Positions 12,312 through 24,389 of a DNA stretch of 64,000 nt are shown here, one piece after another. Source of the DNA: Coccinella septempunctata (taxonomy: Eukaryota > Arthropoda > Insecta > Coleoptera > Coccinellidae); the NCBI RefSeq assembly GCF_907165205.1, contig NC_058193.1, positions 35,849,521 through 35,913,520 on the forward strand, given 5' to 3'. A program made the position numbers and the translations under genes. Every line of letters begins with the position of its first letter. The stretch's first letter is position 1. Under the pieces are notes generated by a model. The model saw only the letters and a list, made by a program, of their open reading frames with translations, ran no database searches and was not told the DNA's origin.

Positions 12312-15255
12312 TTTAAGTGTTATGTTGTTGATGTTTATGGATGCATGTGTGATGGATTAAATTATATACTTTTTTATCGAGATGCTATTCATTCCATCCA
12401 CCTTCCCAACATTCCTATAGATTCTGAACTAGAGTCTTATACAAGGCTTAAAAAATTAGCAAATTGAGCAAGAGGGTACTGTCAAACCATTGAAGAGTGT
12501 TTTGATTAAATACTCAGTTATTCAACTAGTATAAGAAACAAAAAAGGTTTGTTTTCCTGACAATAATTAACAGAAATATTCTGCATTTTATATTTCAAAA
12601 TCCGACCAACGAAATATGGTATCATGAAGGCGGTCATAGTCTGCGCATTGTCTATGAAGCAAGGTTTCAGTTCAAGCACCTTGTGAATACATTCTGACGT
12701 CGACTGTTTTCTCTCAATTTGACCGATTTTTAATTGCAGTATCACGTAACACAGTGACCTATGTCCGGCATGGTACACCTTGAGGGGTCATTGAATTGTA
12801 TGTGACATTATCATCAACTTTATTGTTTCGAAATAGGTATCGTTATCTTCCGTGTGATAAGGAAAGAATGTCGGTTAGATTTGTTCAGATTTATTGCCGA
12901 GATGAATTTTTTGACGAGAACGTCACTCAATATTGAGACCAAGACGAATCACTTGTGAAATGAGAGAACTTCATATTATGTTACAAAAAATGAAAGCGAA
13001 TGAAATGATCGATGATATAATAGTTATTCCAGACATGGTTGAAGGAAATTCTGCTCTTCAGTTAGAAATGAGCTCTGGAGCAGAGTGTAGTTCTGACACA
13101 CGCCACCCTAGACTTGCGCAAGTATTTCACTAGGCTTGTGGTGGGCATCATCAGCACATCAGATCACCATGGGGAGTTAATAAGGTTGTGTACATTTTGT
13201 AGTCAACATTTTTCTGTGGAATGTGGAATTTCACCGAAAACTGCTACGGTTCTCGGTAGACAGTGCCCTTTCAAGGCATCCGTTTAATAATCTGGACAAA
13301 TTGGCTGTTGCCATTCAAGGAGTAACTTCCAGCGTGGACCTCTGATGCTAATGACCAGCTAGAGCTGCTGTCCGTTATTCCACCTTCAGCAATATTTCAT
13401 TACGAAAATTAAGAGTGTGTCTCTAAAGGAAATATAAGTCGCTTCATTATCGGCAGCCGTAGATTTAACCAGTGCCCCGGGCTAGTTGTACGTAACAGAC
13501 CGAATTTCTGCGCGCCACTGTGGGCCGAGACGCTGGATTCAAACGCTGGTCTTGGCCAGTTTTGCAGGCGGATATCACTTTTAGTAAGAGAAGAGGTACC
13601 CGCTTAGGTACCTACCAACCGGCTGGCTACTTGGCTTACAGTGAGCGATTCGCATAGTCAACGGCCAATAACCTCCTTAGCAAGGTTAAAAGCGGACGAC
13701 TTGCTGGTGCATGTCAACTGCATATATTATCATCAGCGAGAGGAGAACATCGAGGTGGATCTCTGCTTCTTTCCACGGGGGTCGGCTGAAAACATTCGAG
13801 CCGGATATGATGGGAATACGCAGTAAACAGAGTCAGAAGAAATCGTAATCTTTGAGCAATTGTTATTATATCAAAGTCCTTAGCTTTTTACTTCTGATAT
13901 TAGTGCAAGTTATACTTGCGTTTGACATGAATGGTCAAGGTCTATGTCTTTGCACCCTTTTGACCTCCCATTACCTTTGTTCTCTTCCACATAAAATTCA
14001 CGTTCTCTCTCTTAACTTGGCTTCATCACAGTATGCCTGCTTGATGAGCCTCATCGAAAACTTCTACTATTTCTTCACGAGAAAACAGCCAAACCCTCAG
14101 TAGGAATAAAAGAACAACCTTCTAAAAACCCTTCCAGGAAGTTGTTGCAATGCTCTTCAATGTCTCTTGATAGAAGTTTGTGTCTCTGCCTGAGGAAATC
14201 TGAAAAATCCTTCGTTGAGAAAACATCTCTCATAGATATAAAATGGTTATTCTTAAAAAAGTAGAAGAAATCAAAGTACATTCCAAAACTTCTGATATTA
14301 TACAACTAAATTACAAATTGAGGATGGAAACAAGGAAAAACTTGTGGTTATTTCTGAATGTCAACAAGAACACTCCAGATCCCATGGGATACCACATCTG
14401 TGTACCTGGAAAGGGTGAAATGGACCACGAAGCTATCATAAATACCTATGGAAGGTTCATGCTGTGTCCTAAGAACTGAGACCTAAAGAAGGAACCAAAT
14501 AGGCAGATGGTGATCACGTGAATCCCAGGTAAACCACATAACTCACCATTTGACTATGCCAAGTTCTGGAAACGGGGTAATTCAGGGTCAAGTAGTCCGA
14601 ATTACTCAGAAACCCTCCTAGGGTTTTCTTATCAAAGAGAAGAACATGTTCCAGTTAGTCTTTTTTCTTCACCTAAGAGTCTGTTACTTTCTGGAAACAC
14701 GCCGTATCATCAGAAATTTCTTGTTCACCTAGCACCGTCACTAGGAGAGAACTCTGGCCCTGAACTTTAAATTGGCTGTGTCCAGCTGCTAAATAAGTGT
14801 AGACGACACTCTTGGCATGTGCCACACTATCGGAATTCAGGGGTTTTTGCTTTATTAGGCACTTGCGGTCCAGAAAGATTGCGCGAAAAGAAGAATACGA
14901 TGAAAGATTACACACGCTGTTCTCCTCTCCCATCTTGCTCTTTTCTCTTAATAAATTGTACCTGCGTGAGTCATACGCCCCTGTCTAAATTTATCACTAT
15001 GGAATGGTGGATATGTTGGACAGTTTCAGAGGAAAAATGTATTTTAATTTATGTGTATAAACCAACTATTCGCTTTTTGGCATTATGCATTGAGTTGAAG
15101 AAACTGAATTTCTATAAAACAATGAGAGTGTATTACTGACTAGAGCGTGGACTTTTTTCAATGAGTCCTCACCACTTCAATGAAAAATTATTCCTCACTC
15201 TTTATAATTCATTAAATTCGTTCATCTTTTTCTAAATAACAATTTTTCAATGCAG
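12312..15255. other. Spacer or intron upstream of the DOCK exons
   Basis: No supported gene. The sequence holds a GC-richer block at about 13,440-13,830 of unknown nature. An ATG-initiated frame of 78 codons at 14,243-14,479 resembles nothing I know. I looked here for the missing DOCK N-terminal exons (SH3 signature, or an exon ending just before the K-L-G-L-D-L motif) and found none. This is therefore probably part of a large 5' intron of that gene, which would make the MADF-BESS gene either nested or immediately upstream. Confidence 0.4.
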
Positions 15256-18200
15256 AAAACTGGGATTGGACTTGGTACCTCGACAAGGAGCTGAGATGGT
15301 CAATTCTGACTGCATGTCAGTGGTGGAGCTTTATCATGTCCACGTTTCCAGTGCAGAAAATACTACGGTAAGAAATCACAGCAACTATTGTCCCATATTC
15401 TAAACATCTCATGCTTAGGTTTACCTTTCGACCCACCATAGTTCGTGGTTATAAATAGGTCTGTTCATTTTCAGGCTAGAGGAACGCTGAAGAAAAAAGA
15501 AACCAAAAAAGTACTGACCCACCATCTGTATTTCTGTATGCGTGACTTTGGGCATCACATCGGTGAAGATACTGAGATATATTTTTCCCTGTACGACGCT
15601 GCCAAGTGCAAATATATCACAGAAAGGTTTCTGGTCAAGATATCCAAAGAGGGTTTTTCCAATTATGTGGAGAAGCTTCATAGTAACTGCACCTTTTTCA
15701 CGGTAAATCATTAGTGTTGAAATAAAACTTTATATCGATCAATATATCCTATTCTTTCATTCCAGGACTTAGGTAACTCTGATTTAAATAGTGATATTTT
15801 TATAATTGCTCACATAATAAGGATCGGTAAAATGATCTACTCTGATACCTCCAAAAAGACTGAAAAATACGCGCCCCTGCAACAGCAAGTATACAAAAGA
15901 CCGTACGGCGTAGGGGTGCAACCTTTGGGCAAATTTTTGGCCAGTAAGGATAAGGATTCCGATGAAAAAGAGTTTAATATGAAGGTACCCTTCATTAATC
16001 ACCAAAAAGTTTACGTCATTCCCAAACTTGTGCTTCTTGTAGGTTTTCCAAGGGGAAGAGAAAGATTTCCACCAATTGCACGAGTTCATAATCAAGCAGA
16101 TCGGGAAATTCAACGCTCTCACTTGTCCTCCTAATTACGGAATAATGATATCGCTCAAGATACTCCACGGCGAACTCAGACAAATCAAGGAAGACAACCA
16201 GTTGCTGTTTAAGAACGTCAGCCTGACGAAAAAACTGGGATTTCCTGATGTTATCATGCCTGGAGATGTCAGGAACGATTTGTACATTTCTTTGGAACGC
16301 GGAGATTTCGAGAGAGGTGGGAAGTCCACTGGCAAGAATATAGAAGTTACAATAGTGGTTCTGGATAGTGAAAAGAACAGAATTCAGGTAGGTTTATTTT
16401 TATGGTTATTAAGTGTCTAATGGCTTCCTTTTATATGAAGATCCTTTGATAATATTTGCATTGCAGGATTGTTTGTGGGGAGCTTCTGGTATGGAAGGAT
16501 CCGCAGTTTACAATTCCATGATTATATATCACCATAACTCCCCAGCTTGGGCAGAATTAGCCAGGTTAACATTGCCAATAGACAAATTCGCAGGTGCTCA
16601 TGTAAGATTCGAATTCAGGCATTGCTCCAGTAAGTCGCCTAAAAATCTCTCAAAAACCCGGAATAAGAATGATCTGTTTTTCCAGCTAGGGAAAAGAACG
16701 ATAAAAAGCTATTTGGTTTCTCATTCATACGCCTAATGGACAAAGATGGTGCTGCCATTCAGGACGGTTCCCATGAGTTGTACATATACAAATGCGAAGA
16801 TCTGCAGAAGCTAGAAAATTGCGGCTATTTGTCCCTTCCAGCGTTCAGCAAAGACTACGAAGGTAATCACGAGGCTAGCGGGCAGTTTTCTCGAAGCCAA
16901 AAAGAAGCGGTCTACATAAAAACTCTGTTATGTTCCACGAAGCTGACTCAGAATGGTTGGTCTGTTAAAACCCCGACAGTTTCAAAGTTCTACTTGATGA
17001 TATTTGTTTCCAGTCGACCTTTTGGCTCTTTTGCGATGGAAGTCGCATCCAGAAAAGATACAGGATTCTTTGCAGAGGGTTCTGAAACTGGGTGATGAAG
17101 AGTTGGTTAAATTTCTGCAAGACGTGCTGGACGCCCTGTTCGCTCTATTTTCGACGGAAGATGGAAATTCAACCCAGTACAGCGGATTGGTTTTTCACGT
17201 ACTGGTTTCAATTTTCATCTTGTTGGACGAGTCCAAATTTCAACATTTCAAACCTGTTTTGGACGCTTACATCAAGAATCACTTTTCTGCGGCTTTGGTT
17301 TACAAGTGAGTTTTGGCTTTTCGTCGGGAATACAATATTGTTATTCCGATTATTTTCAGGGGATTGCTCACAAGTGTGCAGCATTGCGCTGATTGGATTT
17401 TATCCTTCGAGAAGCAGGAACCTATTCAGAAGTGCTACAAAAGTTTGGAGTATATTTTCAAACTAATCATTCAGAGCAGGTTATTGTTTTCGAGGGCCAC
17501 TTGTGGACAATTTGAAGATAGTTTCAAGAGGGACCTGTATGCTGTGTTCAATTCGCTGAATAAAATGCTGATCATGACGGAACCAAATATCACCAACACA
17601 CAGGTCAGCACTCGAAAGCATGAATTATATCCAATATTTTCAGAAATATCTTACAGGTGGCCTTACTTCTATCTATTAGCTCAGTTTACGAACAGCTCGT
17701 TGAGGTTTTACCGATATCAGAAGTCTCGAAGATAGCTGCTACCATGTTGGATACAATACCAAAAGAGTTACCTCTATTGCTAGTTCAAGCCAAGTTAGTT
17801 TGTATAAAAAATTTAGTGTCCAGCAAGCTGTTCCAAGATGACGGTACGTTTCCAATTATTTGTACCAACGAAATCGATGGTTGAGTTCGAAATTTATTTT
17901 CAGAATCCAGAAGTTTGTTGTTAGGCTGTGTTTGCAAACATTTAAGGTTTCATATTATACATAGGGATGAATTAACGATATGCACCGAGGTCTTGTCTGA
18001 AATACTGGGTTATCTTTTCAAACAACGTAAGATTTGTGACGAACAAGGAAAAATAAATAACTGTATCCATCATGACGTGGATACCTTGTGTATAAGTATC
18101 TTAGAAGTTTTGCTCCAAACCGTCTTGATGTTGCTAGATAAGGATACGAAGATAATCGTGAGTTACAGTGACAAAAATTGTACCGAATATTGAGGCGTTC

Positions 18201-21200
18201 GTTTTAGGGCTGCTTGGTTGCATGCATGCTTGGAATCTTGCAACTCTTGGACGAGTATCATTATAAACGGTTATGGGAAGTACTCATGGGACCTAGTCAC
18301 GATCGGAAACTATTGAAGGACTTCCTGTTAAGGGTGTTCTTGGTGTTCCGTAATCTGGTTGTGCAAGAAGTTTACTCCAAGGATTGGTTAGTGATCAAAA
18401 TGGTTATGAACAACATCATCTTGAAGTCTCTTCAAGAATTGGCGCAGCCTTTGGCTTTCAAGTTTCTCGACACGCACACTGGTTACATTGATAAAGAAGT
18501 AAGTTGTTCAAATCCACGTTGATTCTGTTTTTAACTCCGAGAAATCACTTCCAGCTTTGGACAAATTATTTCAATTTGGCCGTTCATTATTTAACGCAAG
18601 AATCGCTACAGTTAGAACAATTTTCGGACGTGAAGAGAGAAAAGATAATCGAGAAATATGGGGATATGAGGGTTTTGATGGGATTTCAAATTCTGTCTAT
18701 GTGGTCACAACTTGGTGAGTCAACAATGAGATGTTGAGCTTATTCTTGATTTTTTCAACTTAAATGATCTATTTACCAGTTTTGATTAATTTTCAGGGGA
18801 GTGTAAACTGGCTTTCATCCCTTCCATGGTTGGACCATTCTTAGAAGTTACTTTAGTACCAGAAATCGAACTAAGAAAAGCCACCCTTCATATCTTTTTC
18901 GATATGATGGAGTGTGAGCAGAGAGCTAGGGGTAATTTTAGACAAGTGGAAACTGAACTGATAGATAAATTAGACACGCTAATATCGGAAAATAAAGGGG
19001 ATGATGAATATAGGAGACTGTTCAACACCATGTAAGTACCATTACTTAATTTTAGTTTTTTTGAGTTGAATGAAGGAATTCATCAATGTAATGAGAGAAT
19101 TTTTACATGCAACTTAAGGGAGCATCTGAGTAATGTGTAAGTATATGATGTGAGGGTTTTGTTCTTGTGTGGAGCTTTTGTTCGAATTCTCTATACTTTT
19201 TTTCACAGGCTTCTGGGTAGAGTACAAAGTGAAGATCCGACTTGGAAAGAAAGTGGAGCAGCTTTCATCACATCGGTCAGCCGCTTATTAGAAAGACTTT
19301 TGGATTATAGGAGTGTGATTCAAGGCGATGAAAATAGAGATAAAAGGATGTCTTGCACATTCAATCTTCTCGTGAGTTAAATCTTTTTTTTTGTAGTTTT
19401 TCAACTAAGCCTTAATTTTTTTACAGAATTTCTACAAGAATGAATTCGACCGTAAAGAGATGTATCTCAGGTATATATACAAGTTGCACGATCTGCATTT
19501 TTCTGCTGAGAATTACACGGAGGCTGGTTTCACCATGAAACTTCACGCAGATCAGCTGAGTTGGACCAACCATACGCCAGTATCCGATCTCAATAACGCC
19601 AACCTGACGGAAAGTCAACTGAAGGAGAAACTTTACTTGCAGATGATTCATTATTTCGACAAGGGAAAGGTGAATACGATGGTAGATGCATAAAATGATT
19701 GATGTTAATTTTACTTCCGATTTTCAGTGTTGGGAAGAGGGCATCCCTTTGTTGAAAGAGCTGGCAGCTGTTTACGAAGAACAATCATTCGATTACAAAG
19801 CTCTAAGTGATATTTTGAAATATCGTGCCAAATTCTACGATAATATACTGACTCAACTCCGTCCCGAACCCGAGTATTTTAGGGTTGGTTACTATGGTCT
19901 CAGTTTCCCACTCTTCGTCAGGGTGAGTTACATAAATTTGATTTTTTTGTTTTGTTATGAATTTATCAACTATATGTGTTGTAGAACAAGCAATTCATCT
20001 ATAGAGGTTTAGAATATGAGAGGATAGGTGCCTTTACGCAGCGATTACAAACGGAATTTCCCGCCGCCCAAATTTTGATGAAGAACACACCACCGGATGA
20101 TTCTATTATTAATTCTGACGGTCAATGTATCCTTTGTGAGAAGATCAACTGAAAAAATTTCCACAGTTGCACTGAAATATAATTCTTCCTTAACACCACG
20201 ATAGATATTCAAATTTGTAATGTCAAACCCATTCCAGAGCCGAATCCTATAATTTCAGCGAATGGAGTCTCGGAAAAAGTTTCTAGGTATTATCTTTACA
20301 ATAACGTTAAAAGATTTCAATGTGATAGACCAGTACATAAAGGGATGATCGATAAAGATAACGAAATCAAGGTGAGAACTTACACCGGAAATCAAATTTT
20401 ACCAATCCAACCTAAATCTTGTACAATTACAGAGTTTATGGATCGAAAGGATGACTATAGAAATCGAACATCCCTTGCCTGGTATCCTTCGGTGGTTCGA
20501 GGTTGTAAACAGGCACACCGAAGAAATACCCCCGGTAAAATTCGCTTGCGAAACGATGCAGAACGTAGAAAAGGAACTGAGACAACTGATCGTCCTGTAT
20601 TCTAAGGAACCCAAGAGGAATTTGAACCCGTTCACCATGCGTCTTCAGGGTATCATAGACGCGAACGTCCAAGGGGGCATCAGCAAATACCAACAAGCGT
20701 TCTTCACGCAGGAATTCCAGAAGCTGTACCCCGAACACATGACCTACGTGTTCACCCTGAAGAATCTGATTTTGGACGCCACGCAGGTTATGGAGGAGGG
20801 GTTGGATCTGCATGGTAAATTGGCATCTGCGGGGGTTCAACCGTTGCACCAGAGGTTGCTCGAGAGGTTCGCTCAGCTGAGGGAAAGTCTGGGATCGATT
20901 TGTAGGCCTAAACGACAAAAATCTGATAGTATTGTCAAGTGAGTGTGATGTGTAGTCCGTCAGTTTTTGGATGTTAAAAAATCGATTTTATTTCAGTACT
21001 CCACTGCCGCCAGTTCCCCTCGAAAAGAAGTATTCAGAAAATGGTTCCCAATTATCATACGGATATTTGGGGGATTATAGTGAACCCGATGTGATTTACA
21101 CCAAACCTACGGTAGGTAGTTCTCTGGTTGAGGAATTGCACGAGGAGTGTTTAGGGATTCGAATTTTGAAGGATTGTTTGTACTTTCCAGGAGAATGAAA

Positions 21201-22362
21201 AAATGATGCCTAGTAGAGAGGCTTTAGGATTATCCTTGCCAAGCACAATTGGCGCCCCACCAATTCCACAACGGGAAAACAGGCCAAAGTCGCAAGGTTT
21301 TAGTAACTTGTTTTGCGAAGTGCACACACCTACTAGAGGGCCCTTCGAGTATAACAGCTCCAGTTTGCCATCTTTCAAAAGCAGGTTAGTTCACTTTTTC
21401 GGCCGATGAACTAAGGCAATAATGAAATTAACTTCATGAATATCGTGTACTTATTGATACTTTACAGGGAATCCGACTTGTGTGATATTCCACTGCCACC
21501 AAAACCTACACATTCCAGGGAAAGATCTCTCACAAAACCGCCATCTCCCAGGTTGCTGAGACACAGTTCCATGACACCTACTGATGGTATTGCACCATTG
21601 AGAAATTCATGGTCAGATTCAGGAACAGAAGAAGCACCCCCTCTGCCTCCTAGGTCTCATAGTAAGTAAAAAATATTTAAAAGAAATTCAACGGTCGTAA
21701 CCCCCTAAAAAAGCCTGAAACATTTTTCTATTGCTTGAAACTATTCCCTCATTATCCTTCGTTTTATAAAAAATATTTGTTTCAATATTTATTTCACTTC
21801 GTTCAACTTATGAACATTCCGCGTATATTGTTTCCTACGTCGTAAGTTTTAGTTGAAGACCTAATTTTCAGCTCCTGACAAACGGGTGAATAGCTTCTCC
21901 AGCGACACGCCGCCTCACGTACCCAAAAGGGGTGCCAAAAAATCCACCCCCTCGATGTGCAGCATGGAATACGTGGCCGTGGACGAGGGTTCTCAGGAAC
22001 CGATCTCCAACTCTTCCTCCAATTGTTTGTTGGCAGCTCAAAGCGACGATTCCCACGATCTGAGGGATTCGGGGATCAGCATATCCGAACACGCTCATCT
22101 GAACAATTTCAACAATAGCAGTTACGAAGAATTCGATCTGAGGGCGCATCAGCAGGAGATGAACATCGTTCAGAGTCCCCCGAAGGACGGGGGAAAGGGG
22201 AATCCTCCGCCTATCCCTCCTAAGTGTAGCTACGCAGGTAGTTCAGTCGTCTTCGACGCCGAGATCAAGAAGGATAATTTCGGGAATGTCGTTAGTCCAG
22301 AAAATTATTCCATTCCGAAGATGCAAGCGGACGCTAAAGTGTCCAATTTGGAGAATTCGTGA
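15256..22362 (+). CDS. spg: DOCK3/4-type Rac GEF, sponge-like (5' partial)
   Basis: Twenty-three exons join in one frame into about 1,802 C-terminal residues: 15256-15367, 15475-15702, 15766-15984, 16043-16387, 16467-16629, 16686-16955, 17014-17305, 17360-17603, 17657-17843, 17904-18157, 18208-18498, 18555-18714, 18797-19031, 19209-19371, 19427-19669, 19728-19922, 19985-20126, 20205-20371, 20433-20938, 20997-21111, 21191-21384, 21468-21661, 21872-22362. It begins at KLGLDLVPR. A lipid-binding DHR1/C2 domain starts near visible residue 265 (KLGFPDVIMPGDVRNDLY), and the catalytic DHR2 domain spans about 1030-1440. The valine in DANVQGGISKYQQAFF (20,667-20,669) is probably the nucleotide sensor. 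The tail carries SH3-ligand motifs (PLPPVPLEKK, IPLPPKPTHS, APPLPPRSH, PPPIPPKCS). KLGFPDVIMPGD, SRATCG and RFQCDRPVHKG fit DOCK3/4 better than DOCK1/myoblast city. The family activates Rac/Rap at the plasma membrane, usually with ELMO. The N-terminal SH3 exons were not found. Exon 6 has a weak donor (G/GTTGGT). Confidence 0.9.
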
Positions 22363-24382
22363 AGAGACTGGTTAGGTTCGAAATGGTAGATGAAATAGTG
22401 TATATTACTTTCTTTATCTCGGTTAAGATTTACGAGTCATAATTTTGAATTTTATATCGCGCAAACGAATTCATTAGTTTCGATGATAGCACAATTTTAA
22501 GTGATGTAAATATTAGATACATTCATATCGTTTTATGAACAATTTATGATAACTTTTTAGATTTTTTTGGTCCTATTTTATTATTTAATTTTTTCAAAGG
22601 TATTCTTCTTTAATATTTGTACTTGGGAATTCTCAAATCATATATTGAATTTTTCATGTGGACTAAAGTTTTGACCAATAACCTATAATAATTCTTCATC
22701 GGTTTCACACGATTCAGAACCAGCTTCATGATCAATAATGCTCAATATAATCAACATCAGGCGTTTGCATGGTTGACCCTCAAAAATAAAGTACGAAATG
22801 CAGTTTGTTATTGACTCAATCAAATTAAGCGTAGGTACAATAAATAATGTGCTTTCAGCATAAATTTAAAAGAGGGCTGACCGCAATTTTTCAACCTCGC
22901 GTGTACAATATAGTTATTTATTTACCAAGGACGAAAACTGGCCATCATTGTCGAAACAATAGGCAGTTTTTGCGGAGGTGCATATTACATTTTTTGTCGA
23001 CCTCACATACCTTCATGAAAGTTTCCTGGCCTCGGCTACGTCGACGTAGTTGCCACTTCCTAGACTAGTCATCCAAGTAATTCATTGAAAAATGCAGTGA
23101 TAACAAGATCTGCTGTGAAGCAACTTTGTTTTGTGTTGCAATCAAATAATTAATTTTTTAAATTAACTACTACACAACCAGTTGATCTGAATCGCTGGGT
23201 TTGGGAACATAAGTTTTATAATCAAACTCGTAAAGTTTCAAACTTTCCATGATGACCTTTTTTTTTTGTAAAAGAGGACTTTAATAGTGGAACATTAGGC
23301 TGGCTTCAAGCCTTCAGTGCCACCTATTGGTTTCATCGATGTTTCCTCAACTAATAACTCGCTAACCTCAGTTATTGTTATATATCCATGCTTGCAGAAA
23401 TTAGTTCTTTGCCGAGCACTATTAATAATTCAAATTGAACGCAACAATAATCATCGAGGATCATTGTAATTTAATATAGAATAGAATTGATGTTCAAATA
23501 GTTCATTCGATCGTTGCTGAGCCGGTGATGTATGAGGGAAAAAAAGAATTGTTTTCGTCAGGTTATCGACATTTTTTTTATTGATTTTTCAATTCAATTT
23601 GTTCTGAGTAGTGCCAAAGCCAAACGGTATGGTTTATCTCTCAGGGACAGTGAACAAGAAAAGAAAGAATTTGATCACTCTGATAGTGCCAAATCTTGAT
23701 TCTTCAATCGCCGTTTTGAAATTTTTCCTTCAAAGCTTTAATTCATATCAAGATCGTGCAATATCTATCTAAGGAATTTTTTTCCACCTCGTACAGACAT
23801 CCTGGCCGCAAGTGTACATATGTATTTTTGGCATTTTAGATGAGAAACTTGAATGAACGAAACTATTTTTTCTACTAAGGGCCAAAAAATGAATTAGGTA
23901 TCGTCTTGCTGCTATGAAAATTTAAGTTGTCCATCTGCACATCGAAGTTTGTATATATCGGTGCTATTTTATTTCCACAGGAAAAATATTTTTAATATTG
24001 ATTATTGTCATACTGTAATTGTGTTGATTTAGCCATTATACTAGTCATAAAGATATTATATTCTATTTTGTATTACGAGTACCTACCTATTGTATTTTCT
24101 TATGAATAATTATAACATTGTATTTTACTTAGATGTAGGTAATAAATTTATTCCAGGTGACTTTTTTTTTTAATTATGGATTATTCAGTTTATTTTTGGC
24201 GGTATATTCTTCAATTGATATATCAGGACCATGTAGAGAGATTTGAAATTTTAGTGAAATTACTCTTGTCTCTTTCGCCAAATATCGGAATATTTAGTCC
24301 TTTAAACCCTTCATTAATCTAAACAGTTTGTCATGATTTTAACGATAAGGAAATGGAATTATTCAAAAAAGAAATAAAAAAC
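22363..24382. other. Convergent spacer, 3' UTRs of DOCK gene and Elp2
   Basis: The two genes face each other across about 2 kb of AT-rich sequence with no coding signal. Several AATAAA words on the plus strand (about 22,785, 22,839 and 24,142) could end the DOCK transcript, and I cannot tell which is used. The short frame at 22,847-23,068 is not supported as a gene. Confidence 0.5.
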
Positions 24383-24388
24383 TTTATT
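24383..24388 (-). promoter_or_regulatory. Polyadenylation signal of Elp2
   Basis: The minus strand reads AATAAA two bases after the Elp2 stop codon (24,392-24,390), giving a very short 3' UTR if it is used. It is the closest canonical hexamer. Confidence 0.55.
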
Positions 24389-24389
24389 C

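Noticed and set aside
13490..13570. tRNA-like or SINE-like block (GGATTCAAACGC resembles a B box)
   Set aside because: No matching A box at the right spacing, no cloverleaf and no A-rich tail could be found.
20436..20918. 160-codon minus-strand frame
   Set aside because: It is the antisense shadow of DOCK exon 19 (20,433-20,938), whose sense frame encodes the DHR2 core.
21868..22149. 93-codon minus-strand frame
   Set aside because: Antisense shadow of the last DOCK exon.
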